A stretch of 64,000 nucleotides of DNA from Staphylococcus cornubiensis (GCF_900183575.1 NZ_FXUZ01000003.1:62001-126000), one strand, 5' to 3'. Shown: positions 25,258 through 34,423, counted from the stretch's first letter. Notes: generated by a model not told the origin, from the letters alone. Numbers and translations are program-made.

Positions 25258-25695
25258 ATGTCTGACCATTTAAACTTAAAAGAGCAAGTATGTTTTAGTT
25301 TATATAACGCACAAAGACAAGTTAACCGCTATTATTCAAACAAGATTTTCAAAAAATATAAGCTCACGTATCCGCAATTTTTAGTTTTAGAAATTTTATG
25401 GGACCAGTCCCCTGTTAATGTGAAAAAAGTTGTAACAGACTTAGCCCTTGATACAGGAACCGTATCACCTTTATTAAAGCGTATGGAACAAATCGATTTG
25501 ATTAAAAGAGAGCGTTCTGAAATCGACCAACGTGAAGTATTTGTTCATTTAACTGAGAAAAGTAAAGAAATGGAACCTGAATTAGCTAATGCATCTCAAC
25601 AAGTTGCAGAAGCTTCATCTTTAACACCTGACGAAGTAAAAGAACTGACTCGACTATTAGAAAAAGTGATTACAGCTTTTGATGAAAGTAAGTAA
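25258..25695 (+). CDS. mgrA: MarR-family global regulator
   Basis: MgrA controls capsule, autolysis, virulence and efflux genes (including norA) in S. aureus. This protein (145 residues) matches it closely: the N-terminus [19 protein letters not shown] contains the redox-sensing Cys12, and the winged helix shows [17 protein letters not shown] and the [10 protein letters not shown] wing. TGGAGGAG lies before the ATG at 25258; the frame extends to 25135, but the extra residues are leader. A TATAAT at 25070 implies a leader of about 180 bases, fitting the long 5' region known for mgrA, where small RNAs act. The 3' side carries a hairpin over the stop codon. Confidence 0.94.
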   Translation: MSDHLNLKEQVCFSLYNAQRQVNRYYSNKIFKKYKLTYPQFLVLEILWDQSPVNVKKVVTDLALDTGTVSPLLKRMEQIDLIKRERSEIDQREVFVHLTEKSKEMEPELANASQQVAEASSLTPDEVKELTRLLEKVITAFDESK

Positions 25696-26085
25696 GCGAC
25701 TGAAATGAGTCGTTACTTATTAGTCATGAGTATCGTTTTCGTATTGATATAGATAGACTTGTTTTAGGGGACAAAATCAATTTTCACACGATGAAATTTT
25801 TGGGGGATTCGTGATATTGATATTTAAATCATAGCGTTAGTTGTGTCATGACACTTGATTTAGAGCACATCATTTTCTATTTGACTGAGACAACCTTAGT
25901 TTATCTATACATACATAATCATAGTTCGGAAGCGCTAGAATGCCCTCTATTGACATTCTGAGCGCTTTTTTATCTTGCTCTTTTAAAATAGAAGGCATAC
26001 CCGTTAACTTCTTTTTAATTCCGGAAAACAACTTTTATTATTTTACAATAGTTATCTATTCCCTTTTGCCATTACATTGACTCAC
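25696..26085. other. Gap between mgrA and cydC
   Basis: About 390 bases with no supported open frame. It starts with a hairpin at the mgrA stop (AAGTAAGCGACT/AGTCGTTACTT, no T-run). The only strong terminator is at 25930-25972, so mgrA transcripts could carry a 3' tail of about 275 bases, or a separate small RNA could end there. The side next to cydC is AT-rich and featureless. Confidence 0.45.
25930..25972 (+). terminator. Strong terminator downstream of mgrA
   Basis: AAGCGCT-AGAATG pairs with CATTCT-GAGCGCTT (13 bp with one bulge) followed by TTTTTTATCTT on the plus strand. Confidence 0.85.
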
Positions 26086-27747
26086 TTATTTCTGAACTTT
26101 ATCGGCTAAAAACTGAGCCGGTGTCATATCTCCTACTATCATTCCTTCTTGCATCATAATGACTCGATCAAATTTCGATAAATATTGTATATCATGCGTC
26201 GCAACTACGAGTGTTTCAGCCTGTTGATGAATTTGATGCATCACATCTTTAGTATTTTCAATATCTAAAGCTGTCGTTGGTTCATCAAGTAACCAGATCG
26301 GACGAGGTCGTAACATTAGCCGTGCAAGTGCTAAACGTTGGAATTCCCCACCTGATAGCGTATTTTGATTTAATGTCAACGGCCGATCTAATGTAACATG
26401 TTGAAGACGTAATTGATCAAGTACAGTCCGGCATTGGGACGTTGAAGCACCAGTCAATAAATTTTCATACACTGTGCCATCATAAAAATGAGGCTGTTGT
26501 AACAACGTATTTAAGTGATTGTAGTAGTCAGTGATATCTAAATTTTGTAAAGTCGCCTTGCCTATTGAAACTTGACCTTCACTCGGTGTATAAAGCCCCA
26601 TTAAAAGTTGTAATAGCGTCGATTTTCCCGAACCAGATGCGCCAACTATTGCGACATGCTCACCTCGTCGAATGTGTAAGTTTAGCTGATGCACACTCGG
26701 GCGCTGTTGATGTTGATAATACAACGTTACATCTGTTAATGATAACAGTGGCTCACCAGGCAAAACTTGATTGATGTCTACCTTTTGTTCACCTATCGAT
26801 TTGTCATTATACTGCATGACCTCTGATAAACTTTGCTGTGCTAAATCCGTTTCACTTTTATAATCAGCAACTTGACTCATTGGTACGGCTTGCTCTAATA
26901 AAGTCAAAATCATCAAAATAATGCTTGTTACGTAGACAATTTCCACTTGCTGTTGTGCGACCATGACGACAACAAGCACGATACTACCAAGTAATGCCGC
27001 CATGCTGATTAAATGCCGCATATAATCATAAACTAAGTGACTGCGTTCTGACAGATGCTCTGCTTCGCTGAATGACATTTCAGAATGCATTAATTGCGCA
27101 TGATATTGTTCGTCACTATTAAAACGTTTCAACTCATCGTAACCTAACATGTAGTCATAGTACTCATGCATCCAGCGCTGCCCAGTTTGATTCACCTGAA
27201 GTCTGATACGCGTAGCTTGTTTCACACGTAAAGCTGGCAATATTAATAATGAAATCACAAGGGTCACCATTAAAATAACGGCATGTACCCATGAAAAATA
27301 AATTAAAGTTACGGCTGAAATGATTATCGTTAAACCGATAACAATGGGTGGATAATACACACGTAAATAAATATTTTGCAACGCTTCAACTTGTGTAACC
27401 ATTCTACCGAGTAAGTCGCTTGATCGAAATTTTCGAAAGACATCGGGCACAATTGGAATGAGTGCGCGATATAACTGAACACGTACATCTCTCAACATTG
27501 TAAAGGTCGCACGGTGAGAGCGAAGTCGTTCATAGTATTTCGTTATGGCGCGTATAAAACCAAATAGTTTCACTGTCACAATTAAACCCATTAAAGCATA
27601 TAGCGGCGCTCCTAATGCACTTTGTGTAATCATATATCCACTTAAAAAGAACATACCTAGTGCCACAAGACTTCCAAATACACCGATGCAAATGGCCATA
27701 ACGATATCTTTGTCCCATTTAATGTTGATGACTTGTTGGAGTTTCAT
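26086..27747 (-). CDS. cydC: Thiol-reductant ABC exporter, CydC subunit
   Basis: Half-transporter of 553 residues: six membrane helices (residues 1-300) followed by an ATPase domain with Walker A GASGSGKST (about residue 370), the signature NTLSGGEFQRLALARL and Walker B IWLLDEPTTALD. With CydD it forms a heterodimer that exports glutathione or cysteine-type reductants and is needed for cytochrome bd assembly. It follows cydD immediately: its ATG at 27747 directly follows the cydD stop, and its GGAGGTG lies in the end of cydD. The cytochrome bd genes are not in this window. It could in principle be another exporter pair; the order and sequence of the two support CydDC. Confidence 0.86.
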   Translation of the reverse strand: MKLQQVINIKWDKDIVMAICIGVFGSLVALGMFFLSGYMITQSALGAPLYALMGLIVTVKLFGFIRAITKYYERLRSHRATFTMLRDVRVQLYRALIPIVPDVFRKFRSSDLLGRMVTQVEALQNIYLRVYYPPIVIGLTIIISAVTLIYFSWVHAVILMVTLVISLLILPALRVKQATRIRLQVNQTGQRWMHEYYDYMLGYDELKRFNSDEQYHAQLMHSEMSFSEAEHLSERSHLVYDYMRHLISMAALLGSIVLVVVMVAQQQVEIVYVTSIILMILTLLEQAVPMSQVADYKSETDLAQQSLSEVMQYNDKSIGEQKVDINQVLPGEPLLSLTDVTLYYQHQQRPSVHQLNLHIRRGEHVAIVGASGSGKSTLLQLLMGLYTPSEGQVSIGKATLQNLDITDYYNHLNTLLQQPHFYDGTVYENLLTGASTSQCRTVLDQLRLQHVTLDRPLTLNQNTLSGGEFQRLALARLMLRPRPIWLLDEPTTALDIENTKDVMHQIHQQAETLVVATHDIQYLSKFDRVIMMQEGMIVGDMTPAQFLADKVQK

Positions 27748-29385
27748 TTACTGTTCACCTCCATGATACGCATGCGTTAGCGAAAGTTGAATTTTATCAT
27801 CATCAGACTGAATCCGACCATCTGCTAAATAAATACGTCGTGTCGCATGTTGAATCGTTGACTGGCGATGTGCAATCGTTAAGCGTGTCGTATGTTGAAA
27901 ATGACGGTCTAACGTTTGTTGAATGACTTGTTCAGTCGCACTGTCCAATCCCGCTACAGGTTCATCTAGAACGACAAAATCTGGATCTAGCAATAACAAT
28001 CTTGCTAATTCTATTCTTCTCATTTCACCGCCGGACAACATTTCTCCACCTTCGCCAATTAATGTATCAATACCTTGCTGAAATCGCTCGACAACAGGCA
28101 TTAACTGTACTGCTTCCAATGCGGCGATGATTTTATCAGTAGGCACGTCATTGAATACAGCTACATTTTCTGCAATTGTCGCATTAAAAATATACGGGTT
28201 TTGAGATAGGTAGCCTATTTTCAAACCTTGACGTTGGTACGTGACACGTCCTTCTTGAGGTAAATGTTCACCGATTAATAACTGTACTAATGTTGACTTT
28301 CCAGCACCACTTGGCCCGACTAAAGCAATGCGATCCCCTTCAAAAATGTCTAGATGAATATCTGTTAACACATTGGACGTCATATTGGGATAACGATAAT
28401 GAAGGTCCCTCACTTGAATGAGTGGCGTTTGCGTTACATCAACACCGACTTCATGACCTATAACAGGGGGATGCGCTTCTAATGCTGCGTGAATGACGTC
28501 ACTAGCGCCTTCACTTTCTTTCCCTGTATGAAAAGCTTGCCCCAAATCTTTAATCGCATTATAAAATTCAGGCGCCATAATCATCGCTATCGCAGCTGTA
28601 CCAAAATGAATCGAATGAAATACAATCAAGCTCAAGCCGACCTCTAAAGCAACTAAACCAATCCCTAACATACTAATAAATTCCAACATTAAGCCAGATA
28701 AGAAAGCACTTCTTAAAATGGTCATCGTCTTATCCCGAAATTGCGTGCTTTCCTCACTAATCGTTTCTACAGCTTGTTCGGAACGGTTAAACAGTTTTAA
28801 AGTCACCAATCCTTTCGTTAAGCTTAAGAAACGTTGCCCAAATTGATTTAAAAATGTCATTTGTTCTTTCGCATCATCACGTGTTTTAAGACCAAAAACA
28901 ATATAAAAAATAGGAATAAACGGTGCCGTAACGAGCATAATTAAAGCAGTTGGAAAATGCACAAAACACATCGTTACAATGATAGCAAGAGGGATAAAAG
29001 TCGATTTAAATACTTGAGGCAAATAATTGCGATAAAACGGCAACATTTCGGACAATGTTTCTGTCGCCATAGTAAGCCGCTCACCTACAGCTTGTCGTGA
29101 TACTTGATGTAATAAACGATGTCGTATCGTCTGTCGAACATGATGTGCCAGTCTTTCTCCTAGCCATCCGTTCACATAATCAAAAGTAGCACGTAATATG
29201 AAAATCAATGCTAAAAACCCTATCACTTTAAACCATGATGTAGGTTCATGCATGAGTATACGTTCTAATATTTTTCCAATTGTCACGTTTTGTGCAACAA
29301 CTGAAAGTGCTAGACCAATACAAACGATAGCCATGAATACAGGCAACATGTAAAATTGCTTTGCCCATTGATGTAGTTGTTTCAT
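27748..29385 (-). CDS. cydD: Thiol-reductant ABC exporter, CydD subunit
   Basis: Protein of 545 residues; N-terminal membrane domain of six helices and C-terminal ATPase with Walker A GPSGAGKST (near residue 350), signature MLSGGEMRRIELARLLL and Walker B FVVLDEPVAGLD. The N-terminal motif NVTIGKILERIL and the LVTLKLFNRS element near residue 210 are typical of CydD. First gene of the two-gene operon; GGAGGCGG precedes the ATG by about 12 bases. The partner is cydC, directly following. The 270 bases upstream, shared with the divergent uppP, must hold the promoter. Confidence 0.86.
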   Translation of the reverse strand: MKQLHQWAKQFYMLPVFMAIVCIGLALSVVAQNVTIGKILERILMHEPTSWFKVIGFLALIFILRATFDYVNGWLGERLAHHVRQTIRHRLLHQVSRQAVGERLTMATETLSEMLPFYRNYLPQVFKSTFIPLAIIVTMCFVHFPTALIMLVTAPFIPIFYIVFGLKTRDDAKEQMTFLNQFGQRFLSLTKGLVTLKLFNRSEQAVETISEESTQFRDKTMTILRSAFLSGLMLEFISMLGIGLVALEVGLSLIVFHSIHFGTAAIAMIMAPEFYNAIKDLGQAFHTGKESEGASDVIHAALEAHPPVIGHEVGVDVTQTPLIQVRDLHYRYPNMTSNVLTDIHLDIFEGDRIALVGPSGAGKSTLVQLLIGEHLPQEGRVTYQRQGLKIGYLSQNPYIFNATIAENVAVFNDVPTDKIIAALEAVQLMPVVERFQQGIDTLIGEGGEMLSGGEMRRIELARLLLLDPDFVVLDEPVAGLDSATEQVIQQTLDRHFQHTTRLTIAHRQSTIQHATRRIYLADGRIQSDDDKIQLSLTHAYHGGEQ

Positions 29386-29659
29386 CTCTTATTGCCGCCT
29401 CCATTTGTATGTGTCATTATTCCATTTTACATGCTCGTCCGATCCCTTTCACGTGAAAAAATTCGACTATTTTTTGTCTAAAATTTTAAATCAACATCTC
29501 ATTTACACAATATCACTTGAACGTTAGACCTTCTTTCTACTGCTTAAGACGTATATTTCAAAAAATTTATGTTTGAAAAAGACATCTTAAATGCGAATAT
29601 GCTATCATATGCTATGTTATATTTAAAATTACACAAAAATAATTAAAGAGGGTACTTGT

Positions 29660-30514
29660 ATGTTATTTTTCGAATTAATTAAAGCCATTATTCTTGGTAT
29701 CGTTGAAGGATTGACTGAGTTCGCTCCCGTCTCTTCAACAGGACATATGATTTTAGTCGATGATATGTGGTTGAAATCGACAGAGTTTTTAGGATCACAA
29801 TCTGCTTTTACCTTTAAAATCGTCATACAACTCGGTTCAATTTTCGCTGCGGCTTGGATTTTTCGTCACAAGTATTTCGAAATGTTACATATCGGTAAAT
29901 ACGCACCAGAACAACAGCCTGGTCGTCGTTCGAAACCACGTCGTTTAAATCTCTTACACATTTTTATAGGGATGATTCCAGCAGGTGTATTAGGTTTATT
30001 ATTTGATGATTTGATTGAAAAATATTTATTTAGCGTGCCAACTGTACTTATCGGTTTATTCCTCGGGGCGATTTACATGATTATTGCCGATAAATTTAGT
30101 CTTAACGTTAAAAATCCGAAGACTTTGAATGAAATTACTTATTTTCAAGCATTTGTCATTGGACTTTCTCAAGCTGTTGCCATGTGGCCAGGATTTTCAC
30201 GTTCTGGATCTACCATTTCGACAGGGGTTTTAATGAAGTTAGATCACAAATCTGCTTCTGACTTCACGTTTATTATGGCAGTACCTGTCATGTTAGCTGC
30301 AAGTGGTTTATCTATTATTAAACATTTAGACTATATCGAATTAGCGCATATTCCTTTTTACATTTTAGGTTTCTTAGCTGCTTTCACATTCGGTTTTATC
30401 TCAATCAAACTCTTCTTGAAATTAATTCAAAATGTAAAATTATTGCCATTTGCAATTTACCGTATCGTACTCGTAGTCATCATTGCTGTCGTTTATTTCG
30501 GTATCATTAAATAA
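29660..30514 (+). CDS. uppP: Undecaprenyl-diphosphate phosphatase
   Basis: UppP (BacA) removes a phosphate from undecaprenyl diphosphate on the outer face of the membrane so that the lipid carrier can be reused for peptidoglycan and teichoic acids; overexpression gives bacitracin resistance. Seen: EGLTEFAPVSSTGHM at residues 13-27 and PGFSRSGSTISTG near residue 170, the two active-site motifs, in an eight-helix protein of 284 residues. GAGGG precedes the ATG. Divergent from cydDC. A weak hairpin with GGGG/CCCC follows the gene at about 30546. Confidence 0.95.
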   Translation: MLFFELIKAIILGIVEGLTEFAPVSSTGHMILVDDMWLKSTEFLGSQSAFTFKIVIQLGSIFAAAWIFRHKYFEMLHIGKYAPEQQPGRRSKPRRLNLLHIFIGMIPAGVLGLLFDDLIEKYLFSVPTVLIGLFLGAIYMIIADKFSLNVKNPKTLNEITYFQAFVIGLSQAVAMWPGFSRSGSTISTGVLMKLDHKSASDFTFIMAVPVMLAASGLSIIKHLDYIELAHIPFYILGFLAAFTFGFISIKLFLKLIQNVKLLPFAIYRIVLVVIIAVVYFGIIK

Positions 30515-30893
30515 TTTTAAAACATCTCTATAAAACGTTTACGAAGGGGTTGTGACCATTGCGTGTCCGGCCCCACTTTTTTATCTTTCAATATTGATAT
30601 TATGCCAAGCGATGTATACAAATTAACACTTCAGTCATTTGCATGATGACACATCTCGAAAAAATTTCATCTTTCCACGGTCATCTCAATTTGATGGACC
30701 TGTCGCCTTTTTTAAAAATTCCGGAAAATCCGAGTTCACTTTTTAATTATCCATCAAAAAATTGTACAATAATATTAATATACGTATTGAGATAAACTTA
30801 ATGACTCCCCCTATCCACTCGAAGCGTCACGTTTATTGACACTGCTGAAGGGGTAAAAAGTCATAAGTATACTCATAATTGGAGGCAACGTTC
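30515..30893. other. Gap between uppP and the coiled-coil protein gene
   Basis: About 380 bases. After uppP a weak hairpin with GGGG/CCCC arms precedes ACTTTTTT (about 30546-30583), probably the uppP terminator. The middle is AT-rich with no supported open frame. The right end carries a SigmaB-like promoter (30831-30856). Confidence 0.5.
30831..30856 (+). promoter_or_regulatory. Candidate SigmaB promoter
   Basis: GTTTAT, a 14-base spacer and GGGTAA match the SigmaB consensus GTTTAA-N12-15-GGGTAT at five of six positions in both boxes. The predicted start of transcription lies about 30 bases before the coiled-coil gene, just ahead of its GGAGG, so the gene is probably in the general stress regulon. 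Confidence 0.6.
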
Positions 30894-31871
30894 ATGAATA
30901 AAACAATCAAAATGATTATTAATGTTTTACCTGTATTTTTAGTACCACTCATATTAGAACGCAAAAAGTTTAAAGAACATCCGGATGTCCAAAAAGTAAC
31001 GCAAACAACAGTGAACACATCTAAAACGGTGGCACATAAAACGGGCCATGTTGCGAGCGCTGTGAAAGATTCTGTTGTTTCAGGCTCAAGTCATTTAAAA
31101 AAGACGATTCAAACGAAAAAACGTCGTCATGATTACAATAAAGTAATGAAAAAAGAAGCTGAAATTCAACGTTATAACCGTCCTGAAAATGTGCGTGCAC
31201 GCGGGAAAGCAATCGCTAAAGAAAACCGCAAAGAAATTGATAAGTTAGCGAAAAACTTAGAAAAACACATTGCAGAACGCCACAAAGAAGAAGATAAAGC
31301 ATTTGATAAGCGTCAAAAACAAATGATTAAAACGATGAAAAAAATGCAAAAGTATGAGGAAAAAGTTGGGCACACACCCGGGCAACTCGATGCTAAAGTA
31401 GAAAAACGTGCTGAAAAAATTGAAAAGCACAATAAAAAAGAAATCGACAAAATGAACAAAAATTTAAAAAAACACCTTGAGCAACGTCATAAAAAAGAAG
31501 AAAAAGCGGCAAAAGAACGTGAAAAAGCATTAAAGAAAAATATGAAAGCGATGCAAAAACACGAAGACAAAGCAGGACATACGACTGATGCCACTTCAGT
31601 AGCGGAAAGTGAAGCAGTTCAATCAAACAGCCAACAAGAAAAACAACGTATTACGACATTATCAGAACTCCAAACCACTCAAAGTCGAACAGCTGAAGGT
31701 AAAACAACACCGAGCGCGCCAGGTCAAGTCGAAACAACTTCAGACAATGCGCCTTTATACGAACAACATTATCAAAATATGGAGCGTCAAGTACATGACA
31801 GCGATACATTAAGACAAAACCAACAGTTAAATGACACATCCCAAAACTCAATGAAGAAACAAGGACGATAA
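30894..31871 (+). CDS. Lysine-rich coiled-coil protein with an internal duplication, function unknown
   Basis: I do not recognise a named family. From the ATG at 30894 (TTGGAGGC ten bases upstream) it is 325 residues. Residues 5-22 are a single hydrophobic helix (possible membrane anchor or uncleaved signal). Residues 95-230 are highly charged, Lys/Glu rich and almost certainly helical, and hold two copies of a 51-residue unit (111-161 and 180-230, 69 residues apart) that both end in GHT. Residues 231-325 are a low-complexity Gln/Ser/Thr tail without structure. It is followed without a gap by the DUF188 gene (stop TAA then ATG) and is preceded by a SigmaB-like promoter, so a stress-related envelope role is plausible but only inferred. 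Confidence 0.72.
   Translation: MNKTIKMIINVLPVFLVPLILERKKFKEHPDVQKVTQTTVNTSKTVAHKTGHVASAVKDSVVSGSSHLKKTIQTKKRRHDYNKVMKKEAEIQRYNRPENVRARGKAIAKENRKEIDKLAKNLEKHIAERHKEEDKAFDKRQKQMIKTMKKMQKYEEKVGHTPGQLDAKVEKRAEKIEKHNKKEIDKMNKNLKKHLEQRHKKEEKAAKEREKALKKNMKAMQKHEDKAGHTTDATSVAESEAVQSNSQQEKQRITTLSELQTTQSRTAEGKTTPSAPGQVETTSDNAPLYEQHYQNMERQVHDSDTLRQNQQLNDTSQNSMKKQGR
31224..31583 (+). repeat. Tandem duplication inside the coiled-coil gene
   Basis: Two coding units, 31224-31376 and 31431-31583, 207 bases apart, encode related 51-residue segments: NRKEIDKLAKNLEKH and NKKEIDKMNKNLKKH at their starts and EEKVGHT and EDKAGHT at their ends. The DNA has diverged more than the protein, which shows an old duplication that kept its charge pattern. 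Confidence 0.8.
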
Positions 31872-32318
31872 ATGCGCATTTTAATAGATGGCGATGCTTG
31901 TCCAGTCGTCGATTCCATCGTTCGAATCACGGCTGAGACAGGCATTTTTGTATACTTATTTCGCACATATAGTCATTTTACTGTTCAAGATTATCCCTCA
32001 CATGTAGAAGTCAAATACATTGATGGCGGACGTGACGCTGTTGATTTTATGTTACTTCAACATGCAAAACCTAATGATATTGTTGTCACACAAGACTATG
32101 GACTGGCAAGTTTAGTTTTAGAAAAAGTCAAACATGTCCTGCATCATAATGGCCACATCTACACAGCAGCGAATATTGATCGTTTGCTCGCTCAGCGCTA
32201 CTATCACCAACAAGAGCGACGAAAATCAAAACGTCATCAAAAAGGGCCACGTGCATTTGACCAAAAACAACGTTTAAATTTTGAAGAAACTTTCCGCCGC
32301 TGTATCCAATCTCAATAA
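31872..32318 (+). CDS. YaiI/YqxD family protein (DUF188, UPF0178)
   Basis: A 148-residue cytoplasmic protein with a PIN-like/nuclease-type fold predicted by family. It begins MRILIDGDACPV and has VVTQDYGLASLVLEK near residue 75, both family signatures with the conserved acidic residues (DGDAC, QDYG). Function unknown; nuclease activity has been suggested from the fold. The ATG follows the stop codon of the coiled-coil gene directly, with AAGGACG before it, so the two genes are cotranscribed. The C-terminal 40 residues are strongly basic (RRKSKRHQKGPR), which would suit nucleic acid binding. Confidence 0.85.
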   Translation: MRILIDGDACPVVDSIVRITAETGIFVYLFRTYSHFTVQDYPSHVEVKYIDGGRDAVDFMLLQHAKPNDIVVTQDYGLASLVLEKVKHVLHHNGHIYTAANIDRLLAQRYYHQQERRKSKRHQKGPRAFDQKQRLNFEETFRRCIQSQ

Positions 32319-32419
32319 CTGTGCATGTGTCTTAACATTTCTTGTTTTGCTACACATGCATTTCTTTTTGTTTTAAACTATGGGTAACGATTGATTTAAA
32401 CAAAGGAGCGATACAAAAA

Positions 32420-32989
32420 ATGATTCAACGTATAGCAGTTTATTGTGGTGCAAGTAAAGGTTTTAATGCGTCATACGTAAAAGAAGCCTATGCTTTAGGA
32501 CAATATTTTGCAGAACAAGATATTGAACTCGTCTTCGGTGCCGGATCTGTTGGTATTATGGGCGCGATACAAGATGGCGTATTAGATCATGGAGGCCATG
32601 CAATAGGTGTCATGCCTCGTTTATTAGATGAGCGTGAAATTACAAGTCAAAAAGTATCTGAACTGATTTTAGTCGATTCGATGCATGAACGTAAGCAAAA
32701 AATGGCAGATCTCGCGGATGCTTTTGTGATTGCTCCAGGGGGTGCTGGTTCTCTCGAAGAATTCTTTGAAGTTTATAGTTGGGCACAAATTGGATTACAT
32801 CAAAAGCCGATTGGTATTTTTAATATTAATCAATTTTTTAAACCTTTAGAGGCATTGATTACACATATGATTAATGAGGGCTTTATTGATAAAAAATATG
32901 AAAAACTTGCAGGTGTGTATGAAACACCAAAAGCATTGTTAGAAGGCCTTCAACATGCCAAGCCAATTTCGACACGTACATATGATTAA
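32420..32989 (+). CDS. LOG-family protein, TIGR00730 Rossmann fold
   Basis: A 189-residue protein of the lysine-decarboxylase-like LOG family, which in other organisms hydrolyses nucleoside 5'-monophosphates to free base and ribose 5-phosphate. Seen: VYCGASKGFN at the N-terminus, FGAGSVGIMGAI, and the signature APGGAGSLEEFFE near residue 100, where the usual PGGxGTxxE reads GGAGSLEE; the Glu and Arg (MHERKQKM) catalytic residues are there. AAAGGAGCG lies nine bases before the ATG at 32420; an in-frame ATG at 32342 has no ribosome binding site. Ended by a terminator at 33014. Substrate not clear from sequence. Confidence 0.87.
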   Translation: MIQRIAVYCGASKGFNASYVKEAYALGQYFAEQDIELVFGAGSVGIMGAIQDGVLDHGGHAIGVMPRLLDEREITSQKVSELILVDSMHERKQKMADLADAFVIAPGGAGSLEEFFEVYSWAQIGLHQKPIGIFNINQFFKPLEALITHMINEGFIDKKYEKLAGVYETPKALLEGLQHAKPISTRTYD

Positions 32990-33013
32990 ATCATATCGTT
33001 TCTAAGTTTCAGT

Positions 33014-33073
33014 AGCGTTGTTGAAATGGATATCGGACGTGTCGCCATCCGTTTTAACAACGCTATTTTTTCA
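33014..33073 (+). terminator. Terminator after the LOG-family gene
   Basis: TAGCGTTGTT pairs with AACAACGCTA, with GGAT/ATCC pairing inside, followed by TTTTTTC. It starts 25 bases after the stop codon. Confidence 0.82.
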
Positions 33074-33169
33074 TTCTGTTGATCATTCAAGTCACCCTCT
33101 ATTTTATTTGTCACCTATATACACGGCGCACACCGAACTTTTACTTCTAAATCTTTGAAATATTTTTAA

Positions 33170-33193
33170 ACAAAAAAGAGGCATCTTAGCCTC
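33170..33193 (-). terminator. Terminator on the minus strand, for the acetyltransferase gene at 33366
   Basis: GAGGCTAAGATGCCTC is a short hairpin followed by TTTTTTG on the minus strand. It lies 170 bases beyond the stop of the acetyltransferase gene. Confidence 0.65.
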
Positions 33194-33365
33194 ACAACAT
33201 GTTGTATCACATTTATTGACAAAAAATGAGTTTCAAAAACCTCCATTAGCTTCCGATCAGTTATGTCTTTTTCTCGAGATTGCAAGAATCGTACAAGGCG
33301 ACAAAGAACGCGCTGCACGATTCGGCGGTCAAAACATGATTACAATGTTTCGTTTAAAACCAAAC
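33194..33365. other. Unexplained stretch between an acetyltransferase gene and its terminator
   Basis: On the plus strand a frame opened by TTG at 33216 reads through about 50 plausible residues (EIARIVQGDKERAARFGG and similar) before it runs antisense into the acetyltransferase gene. The composition is protein-like, yet there is no ribosome binding site and no family I recognise. It could be a gene remnant or a long 3' untranslated tail of the minus-strand gene. Confidence 0.3.
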
Positions 33366-33917
33366 TTATGCTTGTTTCAACTGTTTGACATAACGGACTT
33401 GTGGCCTCAGTACATGATGTTCACTCAATCCCGGCTTTTCAAAATCATCGTAATGCGTCATGCCAATCTTTTCCATCACACGAATCGACGCATGGTTGAC
33501 TTTGGCCGCCATCGCATAAACTTCGCTCACACCGCGTTCAGCCACATAATCCAGCACCGCTTCAGCCCCTTCTGTTGCGATGCCATTATCCCAAACTTCA
33601 GGAGATAAGCGCCAACCAATTTCATAAAATGGGAGCTCATCAAAAGGATAGTCTACGGTTTGAGGGATATAATTGACCCCAATAAAACCAATCCACTCTT
33701 TCGTTGCCTTTAATTCAACTGCAAATAGCCCCATCCCGTGCGTTTTTAAATAGGATTTCATCGCTTGAAAATCCAGTTCTGTTTTTTGGTAACTTAATAA
33801 ACTCGGAAAATACTGACGGACTTGGCGATTTGCATTTAATTTTTGAAATGGCTCTAAGTCCTCATCTAACCAGTCTCTCAATTTTAATCGATTTGTCTCT
33901 ATATACACTGTCATCAT
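33366..33917 (-). CDS. GNAT acetyltransferase, RimJ/RimL-like
   Basis: About 183 residues. The N-terminal MMTVYIETNRLKLRDWLDEDLEPF and the later NGIATEGAEAVLDYV (acetyl-CoA loop) and VNHASIRVMEKIGM motifs identify the RimJ/RimL type of N-acetyltransferase, enzymes that acetylate protein N-termini or small amines. GGGGGA lies just before ATGATG at 33917; the frame continues 24 codons upstream without support. It stands alone, facing the LOG-family gene. The substrate is unknown. Confidence 0.84.
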   Translation of the reverse strand: MMTVYIETNRLKLRDWLDEDLEPFQKLNANRQVRQYFPSLLSYQKTELDFQAMKSYLKTHGMGLFAVELKATKEWIGFIGVNYIPQTVDYPFDELPFYEIGWRLSPEVWDNGIATEGAEAVLDYVAERGVSEVYAMAAKVNHASIRVMEKIGMTHYDDFEKPGLSEHHVLRPQVRYVKQLKQA

Positions 33918-34123
33918 GCATCCCCCATTCAACCATGTATCCAAAGAAAGAAGCGGGTCAGAAATCTCAAGTGTTGCATGTGATTTCATCTTCCCGCCTC
34001 AGTTATGCATTTGATTTCTGAAAGCTTTACTGGGCGCATCTTCAGTCAACATCTGCTATCTTTTCAAATCTTCTCGGTCAGATGTATCCCGCGCCTTTAG
34101 TTATTGATACGATATTCACTTCA

Positions 34124-34423
34124 TTACGCTTTAGAAATATAGCTAATGAGTTGAATCGTCACAGGTACCTCTTTCAACCGTTCTGGATTTTGACCTTTTT
34201 GTGTGGTAAATACTGCATCGACAAAATCCTTTTTATGATTCAAACGATATGTAGCTGTATACGTTTCCCAGTCATGATTAAAGTTAGGCTTCAATGCGAT
34301 AGAACGTTGTAACTCACCTGTCGAATCAACAATGGTATAACCTGTAATGTTTTCAAGTTCACGGCCAAGTTCAACAAGTGACATGTCGCGGCCTTCTAAC
34401 AATCTAAATTCTTTTTCGTACAT
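34124..34423 (-). CDS. Small cytoplasmic protein of unknown function
   Basis: A 99-residue, soluble, mixed alpha/beta protein beginning MYEKEFRLLEGRDMSLVELG. I do not recognise its family. GAGGG sits eight bases before the ATG, and codon use looks like that of its neighbours. There is no membrane segment or signal peptide. It stands between an acetyltransferase and a lipoprotein gene on the same strand, with gaps of more than 100 bases on both sides, so it is likely transcribed alone. Confidence 0.65.
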   Translation of the reverse strand: MYEKEFRLLEGRDMSLVELGRELENITGYTIVDSTGELQRSIALKPNFNHDWETYTATYRLNHKKDFVDAVFTTQKGQNPERLKEVPVTIQLISYISKA

